From the NCBI RefSeq assembly GCF_028010285.1, contig NZ_CP116304.1:1876501-1940500 (forward strand): DNA of 64,000 nt, written 5' to 3'. A model generated the notes under the pieces. It did no database searches, was not told the DNA's origin, and saw nothing but the letters and a program-made list of their open reading frames with translations. The position numbers were made by a program, and so were the translations under genes. The stretch is from Pseudomonas sp. Q1-7. Lineage in GTDB: Bacteria > Pseudomonadota > Gammaproteobacteria > Pseudomonadales > Pseudomonadaceae. Each line of letters opens with the position of its first letter. Within the stretch, counting starts at the first letter, position 1. Positions 1 through 7,483 of the stretch are shown one piece after another.

Positions 1-142
1 TTCTTATCGTTTGCGCCTGGTAAAACATCGCGATACTCCAAGTAGGGCTCCAGTGTAACAAGCAACTGCTCGGCCGCAAGCGGTTGTAGGCCGAAAAAAA
101 GCTGCGCCATACTGCAGGGCAATTCGGACAGGAGTGTGACCA
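1..142. other. left-edge intergenic sequence
   Basis: No open reading frame could be supported here. The only clear signal is an AGGAG ribosome-binding site near 132-136 that serves the gene starting at 143. Any gene to the left lies outside the window. Confidence 0.5.
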
Positions 143-712
143 ATGGGTCGTTACGAAATCGCCTTTTCCGGGAAGCTGGTACCCGGTGCGCAACTGGAAC
201 GGGTGCAGGCGAATCTGGCCAAGCTGTTCCAGGCCGACGCCCAGCGCGTTGCCATGCTGTTCTCCGGTCGGCGCGTAATCCTCAAGAACAACCTGGATGA
301 AGTAGCCGCGGAGAAGTACCGCTCGACCCTGGAGCGTGCGGGGGCGCTGGTCGAGGTGGTGTCCATGGAGCCGGAAATCGAAGAGGTGGAACTGGCGCCG
401 CCGCCCGAGCCGGACGCCGAGGCCCTTTCCGCGTCGGCTCCCCAGCCGGTGCCGGCCGCCGCGACGGGTCGCCTCAAGGTCGTGCCGCGCGATGAGTACA
501 TGGCCGCCTTCGCTGGCGTGGACGCACCTGATTTCGGTATCGCGCCGGTCGGCGCCGACCTGCAGGACGCCAAGCCGCAGACTTCACCGCCGCGTTTCGA
601 TTTTTCCGGCATCAGTGTGGCGCCGGCAGGCAGTGACATGGGACAGGTCAAGGCACCTTCGGCCGCCCCGCCGCCGGACACCTCGCACCTGCGCCTGGAA
701 GAGCGCAAATAG
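143..712 (+). CDS. conserved hypothetical protein (Pseudomonas)
   Basis: This 189-residue cytoplasmic protein has no signal peptide or membrane segment. The first ~75 residues form a compact alpha/beta-looking unit that ends in a basic stretch (GRRVILKNN). The rest is rich in Pro, Ala and acidic residues and looks disordered, with two repeated DFGIAPVGADL / DFSGISVAPAGSDM-type segments near residues 125-165. A good AGGAG precedes the ATG and a strong hairpin follows the stop, so it is probably monocistronic. It occupies the slot next to ychJ in a conserved pseudomonad gene order. I cannot assign a function. Confidence 0.75.
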   Translation: MGRYEIAFSGKLVPGAQLERVQANLAKLFQADAQRVAMLFSGRRVILKNNLDEVAAEKYRSTLERAGALVEVVSMEPEIEEVELAPPPEPDAEALSASAPQPVPAAATGRLKVVPRDEYMAAFAGVDAPDFGIAPVGADLQDAKPQTSPPRFDFSGISVAPAGSDMGQVKAPSAAPPPDTSHLRLEERK

Positions 713-719
713 CCAGACG

Positions 720-742
720 GAGGCCCGCAACCAGCGGGCCTC
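720..742. terminator. bidirectional hairpin terminator
   Basis: The stem GAGGCCCGC/GCGGGCCTC is a perfect 9-bp match with loop AACCA. It lies between the stop at 712 and the convergent gene ending at 755. It is followed by TTCG rather than a long T run. Confidence 0.7.
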
Positions 743-754
743 TTCGCGATCGAT

Positions 755-1225
755 TCAGAAATAGCTCGAACAGCACTTCTTGAACTTCTCGCCACTGCCG
801 CACGGACAGGGATCGTTGCGGCCCACCTTCACCGGCACGGTCGGGTCGAGGAAGTACCAGCGGCCGTCTGCCTGGACGAAGGCCGATTTCTCGCGATGAC
901 TGTGTTCGCCGCCCTGGTCGTGCCAGCGCGCGGTGAAGGTGACGAAGGCGTGCTCGGGCTGGCCGCCCAGTACTTCGTGACCCTCCACCTCCAACCCGAG
1001 CCAGGTGCTGGACAGGCTCCAGGCGCGGATGGACTCGACATCCAGCCCGGCGCGCTGGGCGGGCAGGGTGGTAGCCACCAGGTAGTCCACCAGGCCCAGC
1101 ACATAGGCGCTGTAACGCGAACGCATCAGCGCCTCGGCGCTGGCCGCGGGGTGGCCGGCATGATGGCGGCCGCAGCAGACTTCCAAGAGGTTGCCGCTAC
1201 CGCAGGGGCAGATCGCAGTGCTCAT
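755..1225 (-). CDS. ychJ: YchJ/UPF0225 family SEC-C motif protein
   Basis: This 156-residue protein has a metal-binding SEC-C motif at each end: CPCGSG...CC near residues 7-19 and [13 protein letters not shown] near the C-terminus (the Zn-binding pattern known from the SecA tail). Between them is a YchJ middle domain (NTF2-like fold in the family). The role in the cell is not established, although the SEC-C cysteines suggest zinc binding. It starts 3 bp after the stop of the gene at 1229-1726 on the same strand, so the two are co-transcribed. Length and motif layout are normal for the family. Confidence 0.9.
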   Translation of the reverse strand: MSTAICPCGSGNLLEVCCGRHHAGHPAASAEALMRSRYSAYVLGLVDYLVATTLPAQRAGLDVESIRAWSLSSTWLGLEVEGHEVLGGQPEHAFVTFTARWHDQGGEHSHREKSAFVQADGRWYFLDPTVPVKVGRNDPCPCGSGEKFKKCCSSYF

Positions 1226-1228
1226 GGC

Positions 1229-1726
1229 TTACCACCAGTACTTTCCAAAATTCTCCGGGTTGGCCCAGAACTTGGCGTTGAGCCAGTCGGGGACCTGCTT
1301 GTATTCGCGCAGGTCGTAGGTGAACAGGGTCAGGGTCTGATCGTCGCGGCGGAAGCGCTCGCTGGCCTGCAGGGCCAGGGCGAAGAAGTCGATGTCCTTC
1401 CAGTCGCAGGCGTTGAGATCCGCCAGTACCGCCACGCGGCTGGCGTTGAGGTTGCGGATGCCGCCCAACAGTTCCAGGCCGCTGCGCTTGGGCAGGTGCT
1501 CCAGGCAATCGGCCAGCAGTGCAAGATCGAATCGGCGCACGGCCTGCTCGGCCGGCAACGGTCCGGCGGGCACCTGCACCACCTTGCTGTCCGGGTGGGC
1601 GGCGGCGAAGGCCTCGAGTGCCGGGAGCGGGCTGTTGCCGACCAGGAGCAGGCTTTGCGGGACATAACGTTCGAGCAGGGCCGCAAGGGCTTGCTGGGGT
1701 GTGCGGGAAGAAAAGCTGGCAGTCAT
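1229..1726 (-). CDS. conserved hypothetical, Rossmann/methyltransferase-like
   Basis: This is a 165-residue protein. An in-frame ATG exists 48 bp further upstream, but the ATG at 1726 has a GAGGA ribosome-binding site about 7 bp away and is preferred. Residues near 20-30 (LLLVGNSPLPAL) and a later D-x-A-L-L-A-D-C-L-E-H-L segment resemble the core of SAM-dependent methyltransferases, but the glycine-rich SAM loop is weak. It lies first in a two-gene unit with ychJ. This could be a degenerate methyltransferase fold (I think of the DUF6231 type). The function is unknown. Confidence 0.7.
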   Translation of the reverse strand: MTASFSSRTPQQALAALLERYVPQSLLLVGNSPLPALEAFAAAHPDSKVVQVPAGPLPAEQAVRRFDLALLADCLEHLPKRSGLELLGGIRNLNASRVAVLADLNACDWKDIDFFALALQASERFRRDDQTLTLFTYDLREYKQVPDWLNAKFWANPENFGKYWW

Positions 1727-1856
1727 CGAAAATCCTCGAACAAGTGGGTCAAGACTAGCCTGAAGGCGAGTCATGGCCTAGTGCTGGCGGTTTCCGGGGC
1801 TGGCGTCTTTACTCCCTATTTGTCGGTATGGGCCGATTCTAAGAGGAGACTCGCTT

Positions 1857-2549
1857 ATGAGCATTACACGGACAGCTTTACCCCTGATTCTAGTGACAAG
1901 CCTGCTCACCGGTTGCGCCGGCCTGCAAAAGACCGACTGGCCGAAATGCGCGGCGGTAGGGGGTGTGGTAGGTGCGGGGCTGGGTGCGATTGAAAGTGGC
2001 ACTTATGCCGGCTGGGGCGCCCTGATCGGCGCCGGTACGGCGGCCGCCTATTGCTGGGTGCATGGTGACGGTGACGAGGATGGCGATGGCGTTCTCGACA
2101 GTCGCGACAAGTGCCCCGGTACTCCGCGCGGCACCCAGGTGGATGCCGATGGCTGCCCGATCAAGGAAGAACCGATGGTTGAAGAAGTGGTCGTGGTCGA
2201 GCACGAAACCATCGTTGTCCGCGACCTGCTGTTCGCATTCGACTCTTCCAAGCTGGATGCCGCCGACGAAGCCGTCCTGGACGACGTTGCCGCTCGCCTG
2301 AAGAGCGAAGCACCGGACGCCAAGTTGACCATCACCGGTCACACCGACAGCGTTGGCTCCGATGCCTACAACCAGAAACTCTCGGAGCGTCGCGCCCACG
2401 CGGTGGCTGACTACCTCATGCGCAGTGGCATTCCGGCCTCCAACATCGTCAGTGTCGGTGGTGCGGGTGAAAGCCAGCCGGTGGCCGACAACTCCACCAA
2501 GGACGGTCGGGCGATGAACCGTCGCGTGGAGATCCAGATCGACCGCTAA
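1857..2549 (+). CDS. OmpA-family outer-membrane lipoprotein with TSP3 repeat
   Basis: This 230-residue protein has a lipoprotein signal peptide with lipobox LTGC (Cys20). A glycine-zipper segment follows at about residues 35-65, then a thrombospondin type-3-like calcium motif (DGDGDEDGDGVLDSRDKCPGT, about 75-95), and a C-terminal OmpA peptidoglycan-binding domain (about 122-230) containing TGHTDSVGSDAYN and NRRVEIQI. It is expected to be anchored in the outer membrane and to bind peptidoglycan, linking the two layers. AGGAG precedes the start. The next gene is a paralogue with the same domain order, so this is a tandem duplication. Confidence 0.93.
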   Translation: MSITRTALPLILVTSLLTGCAGLQKTDWPKCAAVGGVVGAGLGAIESGTYAGWGALIGAGTAAAYCWVHGDGDEDGDGVLDSRDKCPGTPRGTQVDADGCPIKEEPMVEEVVVVEHETIVVRDLLFAFDSSKLDAADEAVLDDVAARLKSEAPDAKLTITGHTDSVGSDAYNQKLSERRAHAVADYLMRSGIPASNIVSVGGAGESQPVADNSTKDGRAMNRRVEIQIDR

Positions 2550-2644
2550 TCCTCGGATAACCTGCGGCGCACGCCTTGTGCGCCGTGGGGGCCGGGTCTT
2601 TACTCCTGTGTTACCGGTTGGTCCGGTGACACAGGAGAATTCTC

Positions 2645-3367
2645 ATGAGCAACCAACTCCCCCGGGTTGCGATTTCCCTTCTTCTGGTCAGCAGTTTCCT
2701 CTCGGGTTGCGCTTCCACGTCCAGTGATGGCCGCGCCGCGCTGAATCAGGGGAATTGGCCAATCTGTAGCGTGATCGGCGGCCTGCTGGGCGGCGGACTG
2801 GGTGCCATCGAGAACTCCGCCTGGGCGGCTGGCGGTGCCGCAGCCGGCGCGATTGCCGGTGGTCTCATCTGCTTTGCCCAGGATGGCGATGCCGACGGTG
2901 ATGGCGTGTTCGACCGCCGCGATGATTGCCCCGGAACCCCTGCCGGCATGCCCGTCGACCACCGGGGTTGCCCGCCGCGGACGTATCCCGAAGCACCCGC
3001 GGAAGCGCCGCCGCAGGACGAAGTGATCGTGCTCAGCGACATGGGCAACGTGCTGTTCGCCTTCGATTCCGCCGAACTGACCTCTGTCGCCAGGGAGCAG
3101 TTGGTGGCCATTGCCAACCGCCTCACCAGCGCCAGCCTGATCAGTGTCAGGGTCGTGGGACATACCGACAGTGTGGGCTCCGAGCGCTACAACCAGGGGT
3201 TGTCCGAGCGCCGAGCAAGGCGTGTGGCGGACTTCCTGGCGAGTCAGGGCGTGCCTTCGGACAAGCTGGTCAGCGAGGGCCTGGGTGAGAGTCGGCCAAT
3301 CGCTGACAATGGCACGGACGTGGGGCGTGCGCAGAATCGCCGGGTGGAAATCCACGTCGACCGCTGA
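2645..3367 (+). CDS. OmpA-family lipoprotein with TSP3 repeat (tandem paralogue)
   Basis: This 240-residue protein has lipobox LSGC (Cys22), a glycine-zipper (GGLLGGGLGAIE...), the acidic TSP3-like motif DGDADGDGVFDRRDDCPGT, and an OmpA C-terminal domain with VGHTDSVGSERYNQ and NRRVEIHVD. Its layout copies the gene at 1857-2549, including the CAVG/CSVIG glycine segment before the calcium motif, but the linker is Pro/Glu-rich (EAPAEAPPQDE) and divergent. An ACAGGAG site precedes the ATG. It likely has the same envelope-tethering role. The divergence suggests an old duplication kept for a distinct function. Confidence 0.93.
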   Translation: MSNQLPRVAISLLLVSSFLSGCASTSSDGRAALNQGNWPICSVIGGLLGGGLGAIENSAWAAGGAAAGAIAGGLICFAQDGDADGDGVFDRRDDCPGTPAGMPVDHRGCPPRTYPEAPAEAPPQDEVIVLSDMGNVLFAFDSAELTSVAREQLVAIANRLTSASLISVRVVGHTDSVGSERYNQGLSERRARRVADFLASQGVPSDKLVSEGLGESRPIADNGTDVGRAQNRRVEIHVDR

Positions 3368-3491
3368 CGGGCATTCCTGCCCCTGCATCGATGACGAGCC
3401 CGCGATCCCGGAATTTTCCCGGCGGCGAACTGGTACGCCGCCGGGCTTCGGCGTATGTTTCGCAGAATTAGAACAATGCCGGGAGGAAGGC

Positions 3492-3770
3492 ATGCGGGTA
3501 TTCATGGGGGTGGGCAAGGTCATTGCCCTGTTGTTCTGGTTGGTGGTCATCGCCAACCTGTTCTCACCATTCGCCAGACCATTCGGGACCTTGCTGAACA
3601 TCGCCGGAGCCCTGGTGATACTGGCCCATCTGTTCGAAATCATGCTGTTCAACGCGCGGCTGCGTGATCGCCCCAGTCCCTGGGGCGATCGCCTGCAACT
3701 GCTTCTGTTCGGTGTCTTCCACCTGCTCGGCATCCCGCGCCACCGCCGCAAGGAGGCCCGTGATGCGTAA
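3492..3770 (+). CDS. DUF1145 family small membrane protein
   Basis: This 92-residue protein starts at an ATG with GGAGG 5 bp upstream. Longer in-frame starts would run back into the preceding OmpA gene and are rejected. There are two hydrophobic segments at about residues 6-26 and 33-52 (VIALLFWLVVIANLF; LLNIAGALVILAHLFEIMLF), then a cationic amphipathic tail ending HRRKEARDA. The pattern matches the DUF1145 family of small inner-membrane proteins seen in Pseudomonas. The stop overlaps the start of the next gene by 8 bp, which indicates translational coupling. The function is unknown. Confidence 0.85.
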   Translation: MRVFMGVGKVIALLFWLVVIANLFSPFARPFGTLLNIAGALVILAHLFEIMLFNARLRDRPSPWGDRLQLLLFGVFHLLGIPRHRRKEARDA

Positions 3771-4524
3771 GCTTGTCATGCTGGCCGCCCTGATCGCCCC
3801 CATTGCCCTGGCCGAGGGCCAGGTGAAGGTGGAGGCGCACAACCTCCTCAAGCTGCCATCCAGGACCGGCAGCCTCAGCCTGGACCGGGTCGAGGTGGCC
3901 GATTACGCCACGCTGCTGATCCCGGCGGGGGTTACCGAACTGCGGATCGGCGAGCTGCGCATGGGGCGTGAGGCGCGCCTGGGCATCGCACCCTCCGATA
4001 AGACCTTTCGCCTGGAGGTGCAGCGGGGCGAGATCGGTACCGGCAGCCATATCACCGCCTCCGGCGCCGCCGGCAGCATGAGCAAGCCGGCCAGCTCGGG
4101 CCGCAGTCTCGACCTGCGCCTGGTGGATGTCCAGGTGGGCGAAATGACCGTGGACGTGCGGGGCGGTATCGGCGCGCCCGGTCATCCTGGCCTGGCGGGT
4201 GCCGACGGCGATGCCGCCGGCTGTGTCTGGGGCGAGGCCAGTCGTGGCTGGGATGGCCAGCCCGGCGGGGATGGGCAGGCCGGTGGCGCCGGTGGCCAGG
4301 TGCGTCTGCAGGTGCCCGAGTCATTCCCCGTGGAACGGGTTCGTGTGCGTCTGGAGGGTGGCGTCGGCGGTGCCGCCGGCGAAGGTGGTGCTGGCGGCCA
4401 GGGCGGCGCCGGCAAGGGATGCCTGCTCTACCAGGCCGATGGCGCCAGGAGCGGCCGCGACGGCCAGTCCGGCCGATCGGGAGCCGCCGGCAGCACCGGC
4501 AGCTTCAAGGTCGTGCGTTTCTGA
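3763..4524 (+). CDS. secreted glycine-rich collagen-like protein
   Basis: This 253-residue protein starts at the ATG inside the end of the upstream gene (AAGGAGG about 6 bp upstream). It has a signal peptide (MRKLVMLAALIAPIALAEG), a beta-rich middle, and two stretches with Gly at or near every third position (about 140-180 and about 205-250, such as GGIGAPGHPGLAGADGDAAG and GAAGEGGAGGQGGAGKG) that resemble collagen Gly-X-Y repeats. Only two cysteines lie in the mature part, possibly forming a disulphide. It is probably exported to the periplasm or surface. I do not know a functional family. Confidence 0.8.
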   Translation: MRKLVMLAALIAPIALAEGQVKVEAHNLLKLPSRTGSLSLDRVEVADYATLLIPAGVTELRIGELRMGREARLGIAPSDKTFRLEVQRGEIGTGSHITASGAAGSMSKPASSGRSLDLRLVDVQVGEMTVDVRGGIGAPGHPGLAGADGDAAGCVWGEASRGWDGQPGGDGQAGGAGGQVRLQVPESFPVERVRVRLEGGVGGAAGEGGAGGQGGAGKGCLLYQADGARSGRDGQSGRSGAAGSTGSFKVVRF

Positions 4525-4530
4525 TCGAGC

Positions 4531-4556
4531 GCTGGCGCACGGGGTTGTGCGCCAGC
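4531..4556. terminator. bidirectional terminator hairpin
   Basis: The perfect 10-bp stem GCTGGCGCAC/GTGCGCCAGC has a 6-nt loop (GGGGTT). It sits exactly between the convergent genes ending at 4524 and 4558. Confidence 0.8.
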
Positions 4557-4557
4557 T

Positions 4558-5022
4558 TCAGAAGCTCGGGCGGATGGCGACTACGGTCACCAGTGCCAGC
4601 CCGATCAGCAGGTTGAACCCCACCACCCGGCGGATGCGGCCCAGAACGGCGCCGCCTTCCGGCCAATTCTCCGCGTTCACCGCCGTTCGCAGTTGCGGCA
4701 GCAGCAGGGCGCTCACCCGCAGGAACAGCGCGAGCATCGCCACGTACAGGCCGATCATCATGTGCACGTAGCGCGGCGCCGCCTCCATGCTGGCGTAGGA
4801 CATGTGCAGCATGCCGACGCCGGTGAAGGGCAGCACCAGCACCGCCGGCCAGACCCAGAGGAAGAAGCGGCGGAACACGTCCAGCCACAGACGCAGCCGG
4901 GCAGGCGGCTCCAGGGTGGCAACGGCAGCGGGTCGCAGGATCATCCAGGCGAAGAACATGCCACCGACCCAGATCAGGGCGGCCAGCAGGTGCAGGGCGT
5001 AAAGGGCGGCGTGAGGTGTCAT
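4558..5022 (-). CDS. CopD-like / DUF2269-type four-helix membrane protein
   Basis: This 154-residue protein has four predicted membrane helices (about 5-27, 50-72, 85-107, 130-152). The first helix has the signature LHLLAALIWVGGMFFAWM, typical of CopD-domain proteins with a conserved His in helix 1. Helix 2 carries GVGMLHM and helix 3 YVHMMIG, and these His/Met residues could bind a metal or haem. CopD-domain proteins act in copper uptake or resistance, but single-domain versions like this are poorly characterised. It is transcribed divergently from dinG. Confidence 0.8.
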   Translation of the reverse strand: MTPHAALYALHLLAALIWVGGMFFAWMILRPAAVATLEPPARLRLWLDVFRRFFLWVWPAVLVLPFTGVGMLHMSYASMEAAPRYVHMMIGLYVAMLALFLRVSALLLPQLRTAVNAENWPEGGAVLGRIRRVVGFNLLIGLALVTVVAIRPSF

Positions 5023-5121
5023 CCGGTCAACTCCATTCGGCGGGGAAGAGAAGGCGCGCTATCATAGCCGCCCTGTTAAAGTACTGAAAATTTATCCAGC
5101 ATTCCGGCCCCGCCATCTCCC

Positions 5122-7266
5122 ATGCTCAGCACTGAACTCAAGTCCCAGATCCAGGGCGCCTATAGCCGTTTCCTCGAAGCCAAGGGCCTGAAGGCCCGCT
5201 ACGGCCAGCGCCTGATGATCGCCGAGGTGGCCAAGGCGCTGGGCGCCATTCCCGTGGACGACGAGGGGCATCGCGAGGGGGAACCCGCCGTGGTGGCGGT
5301 CGAGGCGGGGACCGGTACGGGCAAGACGGTGGCCTACAGCCTGGCGACCATTCCCGCGGCCAAGGCTGCCGGCAAGCGCCTGGTGATCGCTACCGCCACC
5401 GTGGCCCTGCAGGAGCAGATCGTCCACAAGGACCTGCCCGACCTGATGCGCAACAGCGGCCTCAATTTCAGCTTCGCCCTGGCCAAGGGCCGTGGCCGCT
5501 ACCTCTGCCTGTCCAAGCTCGACATGCTGCTGCAGGAAGGCCAGGCGCAGAGCGCCACCGCGCAGTTGTTCGCCGACGAAGGCTTCAACATCGCCGTCGA
5601 CGAGAAGGGCCAGAAGCTGCTCAACCAGATGATCGAACGCCTGGCGGGCAACCGCTGGGACGGTGACCGCGACGCCTGGCCCGAGGCCATCGAGGACCAG
5701 GACTGGGCGCGAGTCACCACCGATCACAGCCAGTGCACCAAGCGTCATTGTCCGAATTTCCAGCAGTGCGCCTTCTATAAGGCGCGCGAAGGCATGACCA
5801 AGGTGGACGTCATCGTCACCAACCACGACATGGTGCTGGCTGACCTGGCGCTGGGCGGCGGTGCCGTGCTGCCCGATCCGCGCGACACGCTCTACGTGTT
5901 CGACGAAGGCCACCACCTGCCGGACAAGGCTATCGGTCACTTCGCCCACTACACCCGCCTGCGCTCCACCGCCGACTGGCTGGAGCAGGTGGCCAAGAAC
6001 CTCGCCAAGCTGCTGGCGCAGAACCCGCTGCCCGGCGATTTCGGCCGCCTGGTGGAAGGCGTGCCGGAGCTGGCGCGGGAGCTTCGCACCCACCAGCAGT
6101 TCATGTTCAATGCCTGTGAAGAACTCGCCGACTTCCGCGCCGGCGAGGACATGGAAGGGCGTGATCGCCCGCGTCATCGTTTCGAGGCCGGCGTGGTCCC
6201 CGAGCACCTGCGGGAGCTGGGCATCGAACTGAAGAAAGGTTTTTCCAGGCTGCATGACGTCTTCACCCGGCTGACCGAACTGCTCAAGGAAGCCATGGAC
6301 GGCGAAGGCAGCATCGGCATTGCCAGCCACCAGGCCGAGGAGTGGTACCCGCTGTTCGGCAGCCTGCTGGCCCGTGCCCAGGGCAACTGGGAACTGTGGA
6401 CCGCCTTCACCGCCGAAGACCCGGAAGACAGCCCGCCCATGGCGCGCTGGCTGACCCTGGCCGAAAGCGGTGCGCTGCATGACATCGAAGTCAACGCCAG
6501 CCCGATCCTCGCCGCCGAAACCCTGCGCCGCAACCTGTGGAACGTGGCCTACGGCGCCCTGGTGACCTCCGCCACCCTTACCGCCCTGGGCAAGTTCGAC
6601 CGCTTCCGCATGCGCGCCGGACTGCCGAAGGCGTCCGTCACGGCCGTGGTGCCGAGCCCCTTCCAGCACGCTGATGCCGGTCTGCTGCGGGTGCCGGATC
6701 TCAAGGCCGATCCCCGCGATGCCGCCGCGCATACCGCCGCCATCGTGCGTGAACTGCCAGCCCTGGTGGAGGGCGCGCGGGGCACCCTGGTGCTCTTCGC
6801 ATCGCGTCGGCAGATGCAGGACGTGTTCGAAGGCCTCGACCGCGATTGGCGCAAGCGCGTGCTGATACAGGGCAACCTGTCCAAGCAGGAAACCCTGAAC
6901 AAGCACAAGGCGCGGGTGGATGACGGTGAGCCCAGCGTGCTCTTCGGGCTGGCCAGCTTCGCCGAAGGGGTGGACCTGCCGGGTGCCTACTGCGAGCACG
7001 TGGTGATTGCCAAGATTCCCTTCGCCGTGCCGGACGACCCGGTGGAAGCGGCGCTTTCCGACTGGATCGAGGCCCGTGGCGGCAACCCCTTCATGGAGAT
7101 CGCCGTGCCCGACGCTTCCCTGCGCCTGGTGCAGGCCTGCGGCCGCCTGCTGCGTACCGAGGCGGATCGCGGCACCATCACGCTGCTGGACCGCCGCGTG
7201 GTGACCCAGCGCTACGGCCGCGCGATCCTCGACGCGTTGCCGCCGTTCCGCCGAGAGATCGCCTGA
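5122..7266 (+). CDS. dinG: ATP-dependent DNA helicase DinG
   Basis: This 714-residue superfamily-2 helicase of the XPD/DinG type unwinds DNA 5'-to-3' and resolves R-loops, D-loops and replication-transcription conflicts. Walker A is GTGTGKT at residues 63-69 and the Walker B variant is DEGH at 261-264. Four cysteines (C129, C205, C210, C216) are placed as the [4Fe-4S] cluster ligands. Motif VI is the QACGRLLRTEADRG region near residue 670. The length is normal for DinG. No strong Shine-Dalgarno is visible before this ATG. The long open frame on the opposite strand is a GC artefact. Confidence 0.97.
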   Translation: MLSTELKSQIQGAYSRFLEAKGLKARYGQRLMIAEVAKALGAIPVDDEGHREGEPAVVAVEAGTGTGKTVAYSLATIPAAKAAGKRLVIATATVALQEQIVHKDLPDLMRNSGLNFSFALAKGRGRYLCLSKLDMLLQEGQAQSATAQLFADEGFNIAVDEKGQKLLNQMIERLAGNRWDGDRDAWPEAIEDQDWARVTTDHSQCTKRHCPNFQQCAFYKAREGMTKVDVIVTNHDMVLADLALGGGAVLPDPRDTLYVFDEGHHLPDKAIGHFAHYTRLRSTADWLEQVAKNLAKLLAQNPLPGDFGRLVEGVPELARELRTHQQFMFNACEELADFRAGEDMEGRDRPRHRFEAGVVPEHLRELGIELKKGFSRLHDVFTRLTELLKEAMDGEGSIGIASHQAEEWYPLFGSLLARAQGNWELWTAFTAEDPEDSPPMARWLTLAESGALHDIEVNASPILAAETLRRNLWNVAYGALVTSATLTALGKFDRFRMRAGLPKASVTAVVPSPFQHADAGLLRVPDLKADPRDAAAHTAAIVRELPALVEGARGTLVLFASRRQMQDVFEGLDRDWRKRVLIQGNLSKQETLNKHKARVDDGEPSVLFGLASFAEGVDLPGAYCEHVVIAKIPFAVPDDPVEAALSDWIEARGGNPFMEIAVPDASLRLVQACGRLLRTEADRGTITLLDRRVVTQRYGRAILDALPPFRREIA

Positions 7267-7483
7267 TGACCTGCCGGCGGGCAGGGGATTTCTCCGAGCC
7301 CGCGCGTTCCCGGTCGGCGTAATCGCCCCGCCCTTGACGCTGTGCGCCCCCGATCTGCGATGATGCCGCAGTTTTTGCGGGCGCCCCCGGCGCCCGCCCG
7401 GTCCGCTTCGTTTTGTCGCACCCCTGGCGAAGAAACGAACGTCCTGCGGTCTATGCACTGCATTCTCTTGGGAACCCCGTCTG

